64,000 nucleotides of DNA from Alphaproteobacteria bacterium (GTDB lineage Bacteria > Pseudomonadota > Alphaproteobacteria > UBA6615): assembly GCA_028279245.1 (NCBI GenBank), contig JANQOE010000003.1, forward strand, positions 1-64,000, written 5' to 3'. The position numbers were made by a program, and so were the translations under genes. Under the pieces are notes generated by a model that saw nothing but the letters and a program-made list of their open reading frames with translations, ran no database searches and was not told the DNA's origin. Below are positions 53,451-62,676 of this stretch, piece after piece (positions within the stretch are counted from its first letter, which is position 1; every line of letters begins with the position of its first letter).

Positions 53451-54251
53451 TCACCCGGCGCCACGTTTGGCCAATCCATCGCGCAGGGCGTCGCCGGCGA
53501 GATTGATCGAGAGCACGCAGGCCACCACCGCGATCCCGGGCCAGATCATCTGCAGCGGGTCGGAGCGGATGTGCACCCGCGCGTCGAGCAACATCGTGCC
53601 CCATTCGGGGGTCGGCGGCTGCACGCCGAAACCAAGGAACCCGAGGGCCGAAATGCCAAGGATCGCGCGGGCCAGCATGCCGGTCCAGACGACGGTCAGC
53701 GACGGGACCAACGCCGGTAGGTAGTGCCAGCGCGCAATGGCGGGCCGCGAAAGTCCGGCCAGGCTCGCCTGCACCACATGGCCCCGGGTCTTCAGGCTCA
53801 GCCCGACGCCGCGGGCGACCCGGGCGTAGCGCATCCAACCGGTCACGGTGAGGGCAAAAATCAGGCTACTCGTCCCGGCGCCGAGCACGCCGGCGATGAC
53901 AACCGCTGCGACCAGGTCGGGAAACGCCAGAAAGATGTCGGTGGTACGCATCATTGCCCAGTCGGCAAACCGGCCGCCCATTGCCGCCAGCAGGCCGACC
54001 GCAACACCGATCGCCAGGCCGATCGTCGAGACCAGAAAAGCCAGTCCCAGCGACCAGCGCGCTCCATGCAGCAGGCGCGAGAGAATACCCCGGCCCATGG
54101 CATCGCTGCCGAGCGGATAGACCTCGCCCGGCTGGGCGAGGCGATTGGGAATGTCGATCGCGGTCGGATCGTTGGGCGCAATCAGCGGGCCGAACAGCGC
54201 CAAACCGGCGAGCACGGCAACCAGGACCAGGACCGCCCGGAAGTCAGCCAT
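53451..54251 (-). CDS. Nickel/peptide-type ABC transporter permease (NikC/OppC-like)
   Basis: GSDAMGRGILSRLLHGARWSLGLAFLVSTIGLAIG; ISALGFLGFGVQPPTPEWGTML. Confidence 0.92.
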   Translation of the reverse strand: MADFRAVLVLVAVLAGLALFGPLIAPNDPTAIDIPNRLAQPGEVYPLGSDAMGRGILSRLLHGARWSLGLAFLVSTIGLAIGVAVGLLAAMGGRFADWAMMRTTDIFLAFPDLVAAVVIAGVLGAGTSSLIFALTVTGWMRYARVARGVGLSLKTRGHVVQASLAGLSRPAIARWHYLPALVPSLTVVWTGMLARAILGISALGFLGFGVQPPTPEWGTMLLDARVHIRSDPLQMIWPGIAVVACVLSINLAGDALRDGLAKRGAG

Positions 54252-55179
54252 GCCGCTCACCAATCCGCGGGTCGACCAGCCGGTAAAGCAGGTCGATCAC
54301 CAGATTCACTGTCACGAACAGCACCGCAGTCAACATCACGACGCCCTGCACCTTGGGGAAGTCACGCGCGCTGATGGCATCGACCAAGAAGCTGCCGACA
54401 CCGGGGCGGCCGAAGATGACTTCGACCATCACCGCGCCCTCCATCAGAAAGGCAAGTTCGAGACCAACGATCGTCAGAACCGGAATCATCGCGTGCGGCG
54501 CGACATGGGCAACCGCGCGTTCGCGCGAGCCGACGCCGCGGCGGGCAAGCGCCGGCAGGAAGGCGGCGCCTCTGGCTTCAAGCAGGCTCGACCGCAGGAT
54601 ACGCGTCAGCGATGCGCCGGTGCCAAGACCAAGCGTCAACGCCGGCAGCACCAGGCTACTCGCCGACCCCGCGCCGAAGGCGGGAAGCCAATTGAGCTTG
54701 ACCGCAAACACGAGGATCAGCAGCAACGCCAGCCAGTAGGCCGGCATCGCCGCGCCGAAGGACGCCAGCGCGACGGCGCCCCGGTCGATCCAACCGCCGG
54801 GCCGGCGGGCGGCGACAATGGCCAACGGCACCGACAGAGCCAGACCCACCGCCAATCCTAACAGCGCCAACGGTACCGTGAGACGAACCGCATCCAGCAA
54901 CTCGGGCCAGACCTGCCGCCCGGTGACCGACGACTTACCGAAATCCCCACTGAGCAACGGCACAACCCAGTGCGCGAAGCCGGCCCAGAACCCAGCGTCA
55001 AGTCCGGCCTCGGCGCGGATCCGGGCAACGACTTCGTCGGATACGGCCGAGTCAAAGCGGGCCACCGCAATGGAAAGCGCTGGATCCCCCGGCGCATGCC
55101 ACAGCAACGCGAAGGTGACGACCGCTGTACCGGTGAGCACGATGGCAGAGCGCAGAAAAAGCTGCACAACATCGTTCAT
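54244..55179 (-). CDS. Nickel/peptide-type ABC transporter permease (NikB/OppB-like)
   Basis: GDFGKSSVTGRQVWPELLDAVRLTVPLALLGL; EVIFGRPGVGSFLVDAISARDFPKVQGVV. Confidence 0.92.
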   Translation of the reverse strand: MNDVVQLFLRSAIVLTGTAVVTFALLWHAPGDPALSIAVARFDSAVSDEVVARIRAEAGLDAGFWAGFAHWVVPLLSGDFGKSSVTGRQVWPELLDAVRLTVPLALLGLAVGLALSVPLAIVAARRPGGWIDRGAVALASFGAAMPAYWLALLLILVFAVKLNWLPAFGAGSASSLVLPALTLGLGTGASLTRILRSSLLEARGAAFLPALARRGVGSRERAVAHVAPHAMIPVLTIVGLELAFLMEGAVMVEVIFGRPGVGSFLVDAISARDFPKVQGVVMLTAVLFVTVNLVIDLLYRLVDPRIGERHG

Positions 55180-55919
55180 GCCACCCGCCTTTCTAGTGCA
55201 CCGAGGGATGTCGCGGCGGCGACCAGACTGCGGGCATAAGCGCTGCGCGGCACCCGGAAGAAGTCAGCAGCGGGCGCCGTTTCTTCGATCCGGCCGGCAC
55301 GCAGCACGGCCACGGCGTCGGCATGGGCAGCGGCGTAGCCGAGGTCATGGGTGACGATCAGCGCGGCGAATCCCTCCTCGCGCTGCAACGCAGTTATCAG
55401 GCCGGCGGTTTGTTTTTGCGTCACCGCATCGAGCGCCGACAGCGGCTCGTCGAACAACACCAGCGGCGGTGCGGCAATCAACGCACGCAAGATGCCCGCC
55501 CGCTGGGCCTGGCCGATCGAAACGGTGTACGGCTTGCGGTCCAGCATCGCGGGATCGAGCTCAAGGCCGGCGCAGAGCCGGTCGATGCGCGCCGCGTCAT
55601 CGGGCATACCCTGGGCGCGCAGCGGTTCAAGGACCGACCGGCGCAGACTCAGCGCGGGGTTGAAGGCGGCCCGCGGTTCTTGCATGACCAGCGCCGCACC
55701 GCCGCGCCCGAGCGGACGGCCGTCCCAAGTCACCGTGCCAAGTTGCGGCGCCACGAGCCCGAGCGTTGCGGCGACCAACGTCGATTTGCCGGCACCGCTT
55801 TCGCCGAGCACGGCCAGGGTCTCGCCGGGCCCGACCGCGAGTGAGATGTCGGTCAACACGGTCTTGCCACCACGCCGCGCGGTAAGCCCGTCGATCTTCA
55901 ACACGGTGCCGCGGCCCAA
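55176..55919 (-). CDS. Nickel/peptide-type ABC transporter ATP-binding protein (NikE-like)
   Basis: GESGAGKSTLVAATLGL, VSIGQAQRAGILRALIAAPPLVLFDEPLSALD. Confidence 0.92.
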   Translation of the reverse strand: MGRGTVLKIDGLTARRGGKTVLTDISLAVGPGETLAVLGESGAGKSTLVAATLGLVAPQLGTVTWDGRPLGRGGAALVMQEPRAAFNPALSLRRSVLEPLRAQGMPDDAARIDRLCAGLELDPAMLDRKPYTVSIGQAQRAGILRALIAAPPLVLFDEPLSALDAVTQKQTAGLITALQREEGFAALIVTHDLGYAAAHADAVAVLRAGRIEETAPAADFFRVPRSAYARSLVAAATSLGALERRVA

Positions 55920-56581
55920 CTCCGATGCGCGACCAACGCTTGGGCGGCCGCGTTGCGCGGCTGGGCGAGCAATACAGCGGTGTCCGCTTGCTCCACCAGA
56001 CGGCCGTCGTCCATCACCAGAATGCGGTGCGCCCGTGCCGCGGCAAGACCGAGATCGTGGGTGACAAGGACCAGCGTCGTTGCGGTCCCGTCAAGGTGCG
56101 CCTCGATAAGGTCGAGCGTCGTGGCAGCAATGATCGGATCGAGGGCCGAAGTCGGCTCGTCGAGGATCAGCACAGCCGGCCGGGCGAGCAGTGCCATCGC
56201 AACCACGAAGCGTTGCTGCATGCCGCGGCTCCAAGCCCACGGACGAACCTGGAGGCCCCCGCCGTCGAGGCCGAGGGCGCGCAACAGTTCGGCCCGTCTG
56301 TCGGAGTCCGGGGCCAGGCCAAGGGCACGTTCGGCCTGGCGCCAGTGAAAGGCAAGAGACCGCAGGGGGTCGAGCGCCTCGTCCGGACTTTGCGGCACAT
56401 GGGCGACCGCTACGCCATCGCGGCGCAGGCGGTCGACCAAGACGTGACACAGGGTGGACTTGCCCGATCCGCTGGCGCCCACCAGCCCGATCCGTTGCCC
56501 CTCCGGCAGCGAGACATCGGTCGGGTACAGGATGGTCCGGCCCGCCCGCGTCGCGGTCAGGCCGGTGATCGTGCGGGTCAG
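55898..56581 (-). CDS. Nickel/peptide-type ABC transporter ATP-binding protein (NikD-like), noncanonical start inferred
   Basis: Walker A GASGSGKST begins at 56482; in-frame conserved N-terminus LTRTITGLTATRAGRTILYPTDVSLPEGQRIGLV extends up to a CTG at 56581-56579; ILDEPTSALD. Confidence 0.8.
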   Translation of the reverse strand: MTRTITGLTATRAGRTILYPTDVSLPEGQRIGLVGASGSGKSTLCHVLVDRLRRDGVAVAHVPQSPDEALDPLRSLAFHWRQAERALGLAPDSDRRAELLRALGLDGGGLQVRPWAWSRGMQQRFVVAMALLARPAVLILDEPTSALDPIIAATTLDLIEAHLDGTATTLVLVTHDLGLAAARAHRILVMDDGRLVEQADTAVLLAQPRNAAAQALVAHRSWAAAPC

Positions 56582-56582
56582 A

Positions 56583-58106
56583 TCAGTCGGCCCACTTGAT
56601 GCCGGGATGCATCCAATAGGTCATCGACGGGTGAACGGCGAAACCCTCCAACCCGGCCCGCGCCACGCTGACCTGGGAGCCATGGAATACCGGGATCAAG
56701 GGCGCGTCTTGGATGATGATGTCCTGGACCTCGTTGTAAATCACCGCGCGCTCTTCGGGGTCGAAGGTTTGCCGGCCCGCGGCCAACAAATCGTCGAGTT
56801 TGGGATTGGCATAGCCGCCAAGGTTAGAATCGCCGTCCGAGCTCAGCACAACTTCCGGGAAGTAGGACGGGTCGCCCGATGGCGCGACGCTCCAGGCTTG
56901 CAGGTGCAAGTCGGCGGAACCGTCGGCGATGGCGTCGTTGTTCGCGCCCCATTCACCGATGGAAACGCGCGCATCGACGCCGATGGCCAAAAGAAACGCC
57001 TGGATCAATTCGGCTGTCGGCGGCAGGGCGGCGCGGGAAGCATAGGTGACGATGTCGATCCGCAACGGCTCACCGTCGAGCATCCATTGGTCGCTGGTCT
57101 TCACCGCACCAGCCTCGGCAAGCAGCGCCTCGGCTTTGGCCGGGTCGTAGGCCGGTGCAGTGTTCGACGACCATGGCATCATGCCGGGGTAGATGGAGCC
57201 GGCCGCCACACCGCCAATGCCGGAAAGCGCCGCTTCGACAATGCTTTCACGGTCGACCGCAAGCGAAACGGCGCGACGAATGCGGGCATCGCTCAGCGGG
57301 CCGTGGGTAGCATCGATAGCGAGCCAGTAGAACTGGACCGTCGGCGCCGACAGCCCGAGCGCGCCGCTGTCGACAATGCGCTCGTAGTCGGTCTCCGGGT
57401 AGTTGATGACCAGATCCACATCGCCGGCCTCAAACGCCAGGGCGGCAGCCGCCGGGTCGGCAACCTTGACGACCCGAACCTCGGCCACGCCCGGCGCACC
57501 GTCGCGGTAATTGGGATTTGCTTCGACGCGATAAAGCTGCTCCGGGATGGCTTCGCGGAAGATGAACGGTCCGGTGCCGTTGATCGGAAACGCGTCCGAC
57601 GGCGGGCCGAGAACGACCACCCCCGGCTCCGTCAGAATCCAGGGGAACGCCGCGTCCGGCGCTTTGGTGTTGAATATGACGACCCTCTCGCCCTCGGCTG
57701 CCATGCTCTCGATACCCAGCAAGCTGGCATTGCGCGGATGGTGGAGTGGGCTTGTCTCATCGAGGATCGGCGCAATGCTGTCGATGACATGATCCGCGGT
57801 GACGGGCGTCCCGTCGTGAAAGCTCAGTCCATCGCGCAGGGTCAGAGTCCAGACCGTTGGCGCGGTTTGCTCGATCGCTTCGGCAAGGCGCGGGTAGAGT
57901 TCCATCTCCCGCGTCAGGCCCATCAGGGTTTCGGTGACGCCGGTCTGGTTCGACATCCAACCGTTGAACCGCTCGCGTGGATCGGGAACCTCGTTCACCG
58001 GCCCGGTCAGGTAGGCAATGGTGAGGCTGCCCTCTTGCGCCAATCCGGGCGAGGCGAGGCCAAGGAACAGTAGTGCCCCGCAAAGGGTTCTTTTAATGAG
58101 CTTCAT
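56583..58106 (-). CDS. Nickel/peptide-type ABC transporter substrate-binding protein (NikA/SBP_bac_5)
   Basis: Signal peptide MKLIKRTLCGALLFLGLASPGLAQ; family 5 SBP sequence (ETLMGLTREMELYPRLAEAIEQ...LRDGLSFHDGTPVTADHVI). Confidence 0.92.
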   Translation of the reverse strand: MKLIKRTLCGALLFLGLASPGLAQEGSLTIAYLTGPVNEVPDPRERFNGWMSNQTGVTETLMGLTREMELYPRLAEAIEQTAPTVWTLTLRDGLSFHDGTPVTADHVIDSIAPILDETSPLHHPRNASLLGIESMAAEGERVVIFNTKAPDAAFPWILTEPGVVVLGPPSDAFPINGTGPFIFREAIPEQLYRVEANPNYRDGAPGVAEVRVVKVADPAAAALAFEAGDVDLVINYPETDYERIVDSGALGLSAPTVQFYWLAIDATHGPLSDARIRRAVSLAVDRESIVEAALSGIGGVAAGSIYPGMMPWSSNTAPAYDPAKAEALLAEAGAVKTSDQWMLDGEPLRIDIVTYASRAALPPTAELIQAFLLAIGVDARVSIGEWGANNDAIADGSADLHLQAWSVAPSGDPSYFPEVVLSSDGDSNLGGYANPKLDDLLAAGRQTFDPEERAVIYNEVQDIIIQDAPLIPVFHGSQVSVARAGLEGFAVHPSMTYWMHPGIKWAD

Positions 58107-58327
58107 TCTCTCTCCGCTGTTTTTTTGACGGTCCTAAGCCGCACGCCGGGCCGTTCCACCTGTGGCAACACCCTCACTGGCCGGGGCGGCTTGCACCACC
58201 GGGTCTTCACCTCAGTACATCGTGGAAGGTTCACGCGGCGCCAACGCCCCAAGGGCCGTGCGACGCCTCGCCGACATAGCTCCGGGCACCCTGCTTGCGC
58301 AGCCTGCCCCCTCCCGAACACCATTCT

Positions 58328-58342
58328 TGTTATATTATAACA
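58328..58342. promoter_or_regulatory. Zur-box-like operator upstream of the Nik/Opp-type operon
   Basis: TGTTATA-T-TATAACA; on the minus strand GAATGTTATAATATAACA, close to the enterobacterial Zur consensus GAAATGTTATANTATAACATTTC. Confidence 0.6.
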
Positions 58343-58552
58343 TTCGGGCAGGCAAGGCGGCGAACGCCCTGCCCGGGCAGTCACATCGGCCTGGGTGACG
58401 ACGGCTGGGTTGGCTAGCCCATCAGCGCCCCAAAACCCCAGGCATTCGCCCTGCATTGCCCCAATCTCCCAACGGAATATTAACGCCGAAAGCCTAGCGT
58501 TTTCGCCGAACCTAGGGCCATCGCGCGGGCCCCTTCGGGACAATGGCGAACC

Positions 58553-60739
58553 ATGGTTGAGCAGCTGCGGCGGCTTCTTCTCCCGGCTCTATTGTTAGCC
58601 GGCCTGACGGGTACGTCGGTCGCCCAAACGGCACCGAACGCGCACCCATGCCAGGACCAAAGTATCCCGCCCGAAGAAGCCATCGCCCACTGCCAGGACA
58701 TCGTCGCCGCCAATCCGGCCGACGCCACCGCCCAGTACCACCTCGCCGTCCTGCATCTGCGTGCCGGCCAGCCCGCCAAAGCCCGTGCTCTGTTTGTCCC
58801 GCTGGCCGAAGCCGGCATCGCCGCCGCCCAGCTCCACCTCGGCACCTTGCTGCAGGCGGAAGGCGAGGTCGGCCAGATCGAAGCCGCCGGATGGTTCTAC
58901 CAGGCCGCCACCCAGGGCGATCCGGAGGGTCAGTTCGTCATGGGCGACATCCACGCCGCCGGCATCGGCGTCGTGCAGGACGATGCGGTCGCCATCGCCT
59001 GGTTCGAGCTTGCCGCCGCACAGGAACATACCGACGCCATGTACCGCCTGGCCCTCGCCTACCGCGACGGCCGCGGCATCGACCCGGACCCCGCCGCCGC
59101 TACCGCCTGGCTGCTAAGCGCCGCCACCGCGGGCCACCCGCCGGCCATGGCGCTGCACGGCCATGCCCTAGCCACCAACCCAGACAACCCGCAACCGGCC
59201 GAGGGCGCCAAGTGGCTGCGGCAGGCCGCCGACGAAGGCGTGACCGATGCCAAGCTCTGGCTCGCCAGCATCTACCTGAACAACGGCGGCCCCCGGGACG
59301 AGGCCATCCAATTGCTGACCGAAGCGGCCACCGCCGGCCAGGCCGAAGCACAGACCTGGCTCGGCCTGCTGTTGGCCGAGACCGACCCGGAAGCGGCGAT
59401 CCCCTGGCTCGAACGCGCCGCCAACGCCGGCGACGCCGAAGCCGCCTTCCGCCGCGCCGCCTTGGCAATTGTCGCCAACGACCCGGCCACCGCCCGCCGC
59501 TGGAGCGAAGCCGCCGTTGCGCAGGACCATAGCCCGGCGATGCTGTTGCTCGGCCGTCTCCTCGCCGCTTCTCCCGAAGAAGCGGACCAGCAAGATGCCG
59601 TCACCGTGCTACGCCGCGCGCTGCAACAAGGCGAAGCCGACGCCGGCCCGCTGCTCGCCAGTCTCGACACAGTGCACGCTGCCCGCACCGGCGACACCGC
59701 GGCGCAATATGCCTTGGCAAAAGACTCCACCCGCAACGCCGCCGACCGCCGTGACTGGTTGCGTACCGCGGCGTCCGGCGGCCACATCCCGGCGCAATTG
59801 CAACTGGCAGCCCTGCTGCGCACCGCCGGCGATACCGACGCCGCGATCCGCTGGCTGACCGCCGCCGCTGAACAGGACAGTGTCGACGCGCAACGCCGCC
59901 TCGGCGATATCTACAGCGACGCCACGTCAGCACCCACCGACCAACGCCTAGCGAAGCAATGGTTCGCCCGCGCCGCCATCAATGGTGACACCGAATCCGG
60001 TTATCACCTGAGCCGTTCGTACTACGACGGCGAAACCGCCGGCATTGCCGCTGAGAATGCGCGAAAGTGGCTGATCGCCGCAGCGGAAGCCGGCAACATC
60101 GAAGCACAATCCCTGCTCGGCCATTTGCATCGCGACGGCCGCGAAGTACCGGCGGATCAACAAGCCGCCGCGCGCTGGTTGTCACGCGCGGCCGAAGGCG
60201 GCGACGCCGCGGCGCAATTTGCCTTGGCCGACATGGCACGCGCCGGCGAAGCGCGCATCGCGGTCCCCGTCGTCGATCTGCTGCGCACCGCCGCCGCCCA
60301 AGGTCACCTCGACGCCCAATACGAACTCGGCCGCGCGCTGGAAGACGGCGACCTGCTGCCACCCGACGACACCGCCGCCGCCAACTGGTACATCAACGCC
60401 GCCAACGAAGGCCACGCTGAGGCTCAATACCGCCTCGCCCGGCTGTACGGCGAAGGCCGCGGTGTGGGGCAGGATTTCGATGCGGCGCTCCGCTGGTTCA
60501 CCGCCGCCGCGGACCAAGGCCTTGCCCCCGCCGCCACCGACATCGGTGTGCTGTATCAACTCGGCTGGGGCGTCCCGCGCAATCTGGACACCGCCCGCCA
60601 CTGGTACGAAAAGGCCGCCGCGAAGGGTGACTCCCGCGCGCTGCGCAACCTGGCCAACCTGAACCCGGCCCGGCCCAGCGCCCCGGCCACATTGTCGATC
60701 CTACCCGCCGAAGGCGCCCGCCCCGGCAGCCGCTGGTAG
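58553..60739 (+). CDS. Secreted Sel1-like/TPR repeat protein
   Basis: 728 aa; signal peptide; many Sel1-type repeats (AQYRLARLYGEGRGVGQDFDAALRWFTAAADQG). Confidence 0.9.
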   Translation: MVEQLRRLLLPALLLAGLTGTSVAQTAPNAHPCQDQSIPPEEAIAHCQDIVAANPADATAQYHLAVLHLRAGQPAKARALFVPLAEAGIAAAQLHLGTLLQAEGEVGQIEAAGWFYQAATQGDPEGQFVMGDIHAAGIGVVQDDAVAIAWFELAAAQEHTDAMYRLALAYRDGRGIDPDPAAATAWLLSAATAGHPPAMALHGHALATNPDNPQPAEGAKWLRQAADEGVTDAKLWLASIYLNNGGPRDEAIQLLTEAATAGQAEAQTWLGLLLAETDPEAAIPWLERAANAGDAEAAFRRAALAIVANDPATARRWSEAAVAQDHSPAMLLLGRLLAASPEEADQQDAVTVLRRALQQGEADAGPLLASLDTVHAARTGDTAAQYALAKDSTRNAADRRDWLRTAASGGHIPAQLQLAALLRTAGDTDAAIRWLTAAAEQDSVDAQRRLGDIYSDATSAPTDQRLAKQWFARAAINGDTESGYHLSRSYYDGETAGIAAENARKWLIAAAEAGNIEAQSLLGHLHRDGREVPADQQAAARWLSRAAEGGDAAAQFALADMARAGEARIAVPVVDLLRTAAAQGHLDAQYELGRALEDGDLLPPDDTAAANWYINAANEGHAEAQYRLARLYGEGRGVGQDFDAALRWFTAAADQGLAPAATDIGVLYQLGWGVPRNLDTARHWYEKAAAKGDSRALRNLANLNPARPSAPATLSILPAEGARPGSRW

Positions 60740-61324
60740 TCAGGCCGCGACGGGCCTGGCAAATTCCGTTTCGACAAAACGCCGCAGGCCCACCGCACCA
60801 CCAGCGTCATGGCCCGAGCGGCCCATGACGATCAGCCCCTGCGCCCCCGCATAGAGGAAGCGTGCCAAGTCGCGCAAGTTACGCCGCCCCGGCAACTGAC
60901 CGGCCGCGCTGGCGCGTTTCAGTGCGCCATGCAGCGCTTTCTCATGGCGCACGTGATAGACTTGGACCCGCGCGCCGACATCCACATCGACCGCCGCCAG
61001 TTCCAGCGTCGCTTGCTGCATCAAACAGCCATTGGCGCGGCACGCCTCTTCCAACTGCTCGAAGTAGCGGACCACCGCCGCCAATCCGTCGGTAGCGTCC
61101 TCAAGCGGCCGCACCAGTTGCGTGAATTGCTGATCGCGATACCGGTCCAGCGCTTTCAGATACAGCGCCCGCTTGTCACCGAACGTGTCATAGAGGCTGA
61201 ACCGGTTGACGCCCATCCGGTCCACCAGGTCCTGCACCGAGGTCGCGCCATAGCCTTTTTCCCAGAACAGCAGCATCGCCTTGTCCAGGACGACGTCGGG
61301 ATCGAACGCCTTCGGCCTCGCCAT
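60740..61324 (-). CDS. TetR/AcrR family transcriptional regulator
   Basis: MARPKAFDPDVVLDKAMLLFWEKGYGATSVQDLVDRMGVNRFSLYDTFGDKRALYLKALDRY. Confidence 0.94.
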   Translation of the reverse strand: MARPKAFDPDVVLDKAMLLFWEKGYGATSVQDLVDRMGVNRFSLYDTFGDKRALYLKALDRYRDQQFTQLVRPLEDATDGLAAVVRYFEQLEEACRANGCLMQQATLELAAVDVDVGARVQVYHVRHEKALHGALKRASAAGQLPGRRNLRDLARFLYAGAQGLIVMGRSGHDAGGAVGLRRFVETEFARPVAA

Positions 61325-61379
61325 AATCCCGCTGCACTAGAGGCTCGACTCGCCGAGCGTCAATCGGCAGCCCCGCCCT

Positions 61380-61586
61380 TCAGTCCCCCTCCAGCGCCTG
61401 CTGCCCCAGCCTCACCAGGCGCCGGTCGAGTTCCTTATGCAGCCGGTTTCGGCGGAACGGTGAAAGCTTGGCCCAAGCGCGGATCTCATCGGCCGTCCTG
61501 CCGCAGCCCAGGCACCAACCGGACTCCGGGTCGAGACGACAGACGTCGATGCACGGCGACAATGCGCGCTTGCCACGACGTTTCAA
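61380..61586 (-). CDS. DUF1289 domain protein
   Basis: SPCIDVCRLDPESGWCLGCGRTADEIRAWAKLS; TTG start inferred (LKRRGKR...). Confidence 0.85.
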   Translation of the reverse strand: MKRRGKRALSPCIDVCRLDPESGWCLGCGRTADEIRAWAKLSPFRRNRLHKELDRRLVRLGQQALEGD

Positions 61587-61620
61587 GAGGAACCCTCGCC
61601 AACCGTTCCACTGTTCGCGC

Positions 61621-62676
61621 TCACGATGGCGCCCGCCAGTCGGAAAGGCGCAGTCGGGCGACAAAGCCACCCTCGGTACCAACGGCAAGGTGCTGTCCAT
61701 CCGCCGACCAGGCAAGCGCGGTCACAGCCCCCTCGCCCGGTCGTTTGATCAGCACCGGCTGCGGGCGGTCGATCTCCACCAGGATGGCCGCGCCGTCCTC
61801 GTAGCCGGCGGCGATCACCTCATGTTTGGGGTGCGCCGCCACCACCGTCACCACCGCCCCGAACCCCCAGCCGAGATCAAGCGGCGCTTTGCCCATCGGG
61901 CCACCCTTCCCGTGGAACGGCCAACAGACAACTTCCCTGGCGCCGCTCGTCGCCAGGTATCGCCCCTTCGGCAACCAGCTCATCGACTTGACCTTCGCGG
62001 GATAGCCGGACATCCGCATGTCGGCGCTGTCGGCAATACGCCACCCATGCAGCTCATTCTCCTGCATGGCGGACACCAGATACTTCCCGTCCGGGCTCCA
62101 CGTCAGATTGAGGTGCGAGCCTGCCCATTGCAGCCGTTTCGGTTCCTGGCTTCCCGCCTTCGCCCACCACAGACTGACGCCGCCATAGTGCGCGGTCGCG
62201 AGCCGCCGTCCCTTCGGGTCGAACGCCAGTCCACCGGCTGTGTTAGCATGATCGAACGTCGCAACCGCCGAACCATCTTGCGCGAACAGGCGGACCGTCT
62301 TGCCAAACACCGCGGCGGACAGCCCAGACGCCCCGCTGACCGCAATTGGCTCCACCCACTTTCCGGCAACGGCTGCAACCTCGGTGGTCGCGCCGTCCGC
62401 ATCGGTGCTGACCAGCCGCCCATCGTCACCGCCGGTTAGCACGCCCTGCCCCCGCACATCGGCGGCCAGCGAGAGACAAGCCCCGTCATGCACCGAAACG
62501 AAGGACGGCGCATCCGTGTTTTCGCCGCCAATGAACGCGACCCGGCCGTCCCCGAGTGCGGCCGCCAGCAGTCCGTCGCCCAAAAAAGCCGCGCCAACGA
62601 CGTACGCGTCTAGCCCCCAGTCTGTGCCGATGCGCTCATGCAGTGATCTCTTGTCCGGTTCAGCGGACAGACTCAT
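61621..62676 (-). CDS. WD40 repeat protein
   Basis: Repeated WD40-like blades ([47 protein letters not shown]); overlaps CobW gene by 4 nt. Confidence 0.88.
   Translation of the reverse strand: MSLSAEPDKRSLHERIGTDWGLDAYVVGAAFLGDGLLAAALGDGRVAFIGGENTDAPSFVSVHDGACLSLAADVRGQGVLTGGDDGRLVSTDADGATTEVAAVAGKWVEPIAVSGASGLSAAVFGKTVRLFAQDGSAVATFDHANTAGGLAFDPKGRRLATAHYGGVSLWWAKAGSQEPKRLQWAGSHLNLTWSPDGKYLVSAMQENELHGWRIADSADMRMSGYPAKVKSMSWLPKGRYLATSGAREVVCWPFHGKGGPMGKAPLDLGWGFGAVVTVVAAHPKHEVIAAGYEDGAAILVEIDRPQPVLIKRPGEGAVTALAWSADGQHLAVGTEGGFVARLRLSDWRAPS

Noticed and set aside
56454-58073. 539-aa plus-strand ORF antisense to the SBP gene
   Set aside because: Shadow ORF in high-GC DNA; low-complexity R/G/H-rich translation with no family motif, while the opposite strand encodes a clear SBP.
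58107-58345. Cobalamin or NiCo riboswitch, SRP RNA, RNase P RNA or tmRNA in the leader
   Set aside because: Conserved core sequences of these RNAs were not found on either strand by eye; a covariance-model search would be needed to exclude divergent forms.
58103-58543. 146-aa minus-strand ORF upstream of the SBP gene
   Set aside because: Runs through the palindrome and leader; Cys/Arg/Pro-rich composition without motif; more likely noncoding.
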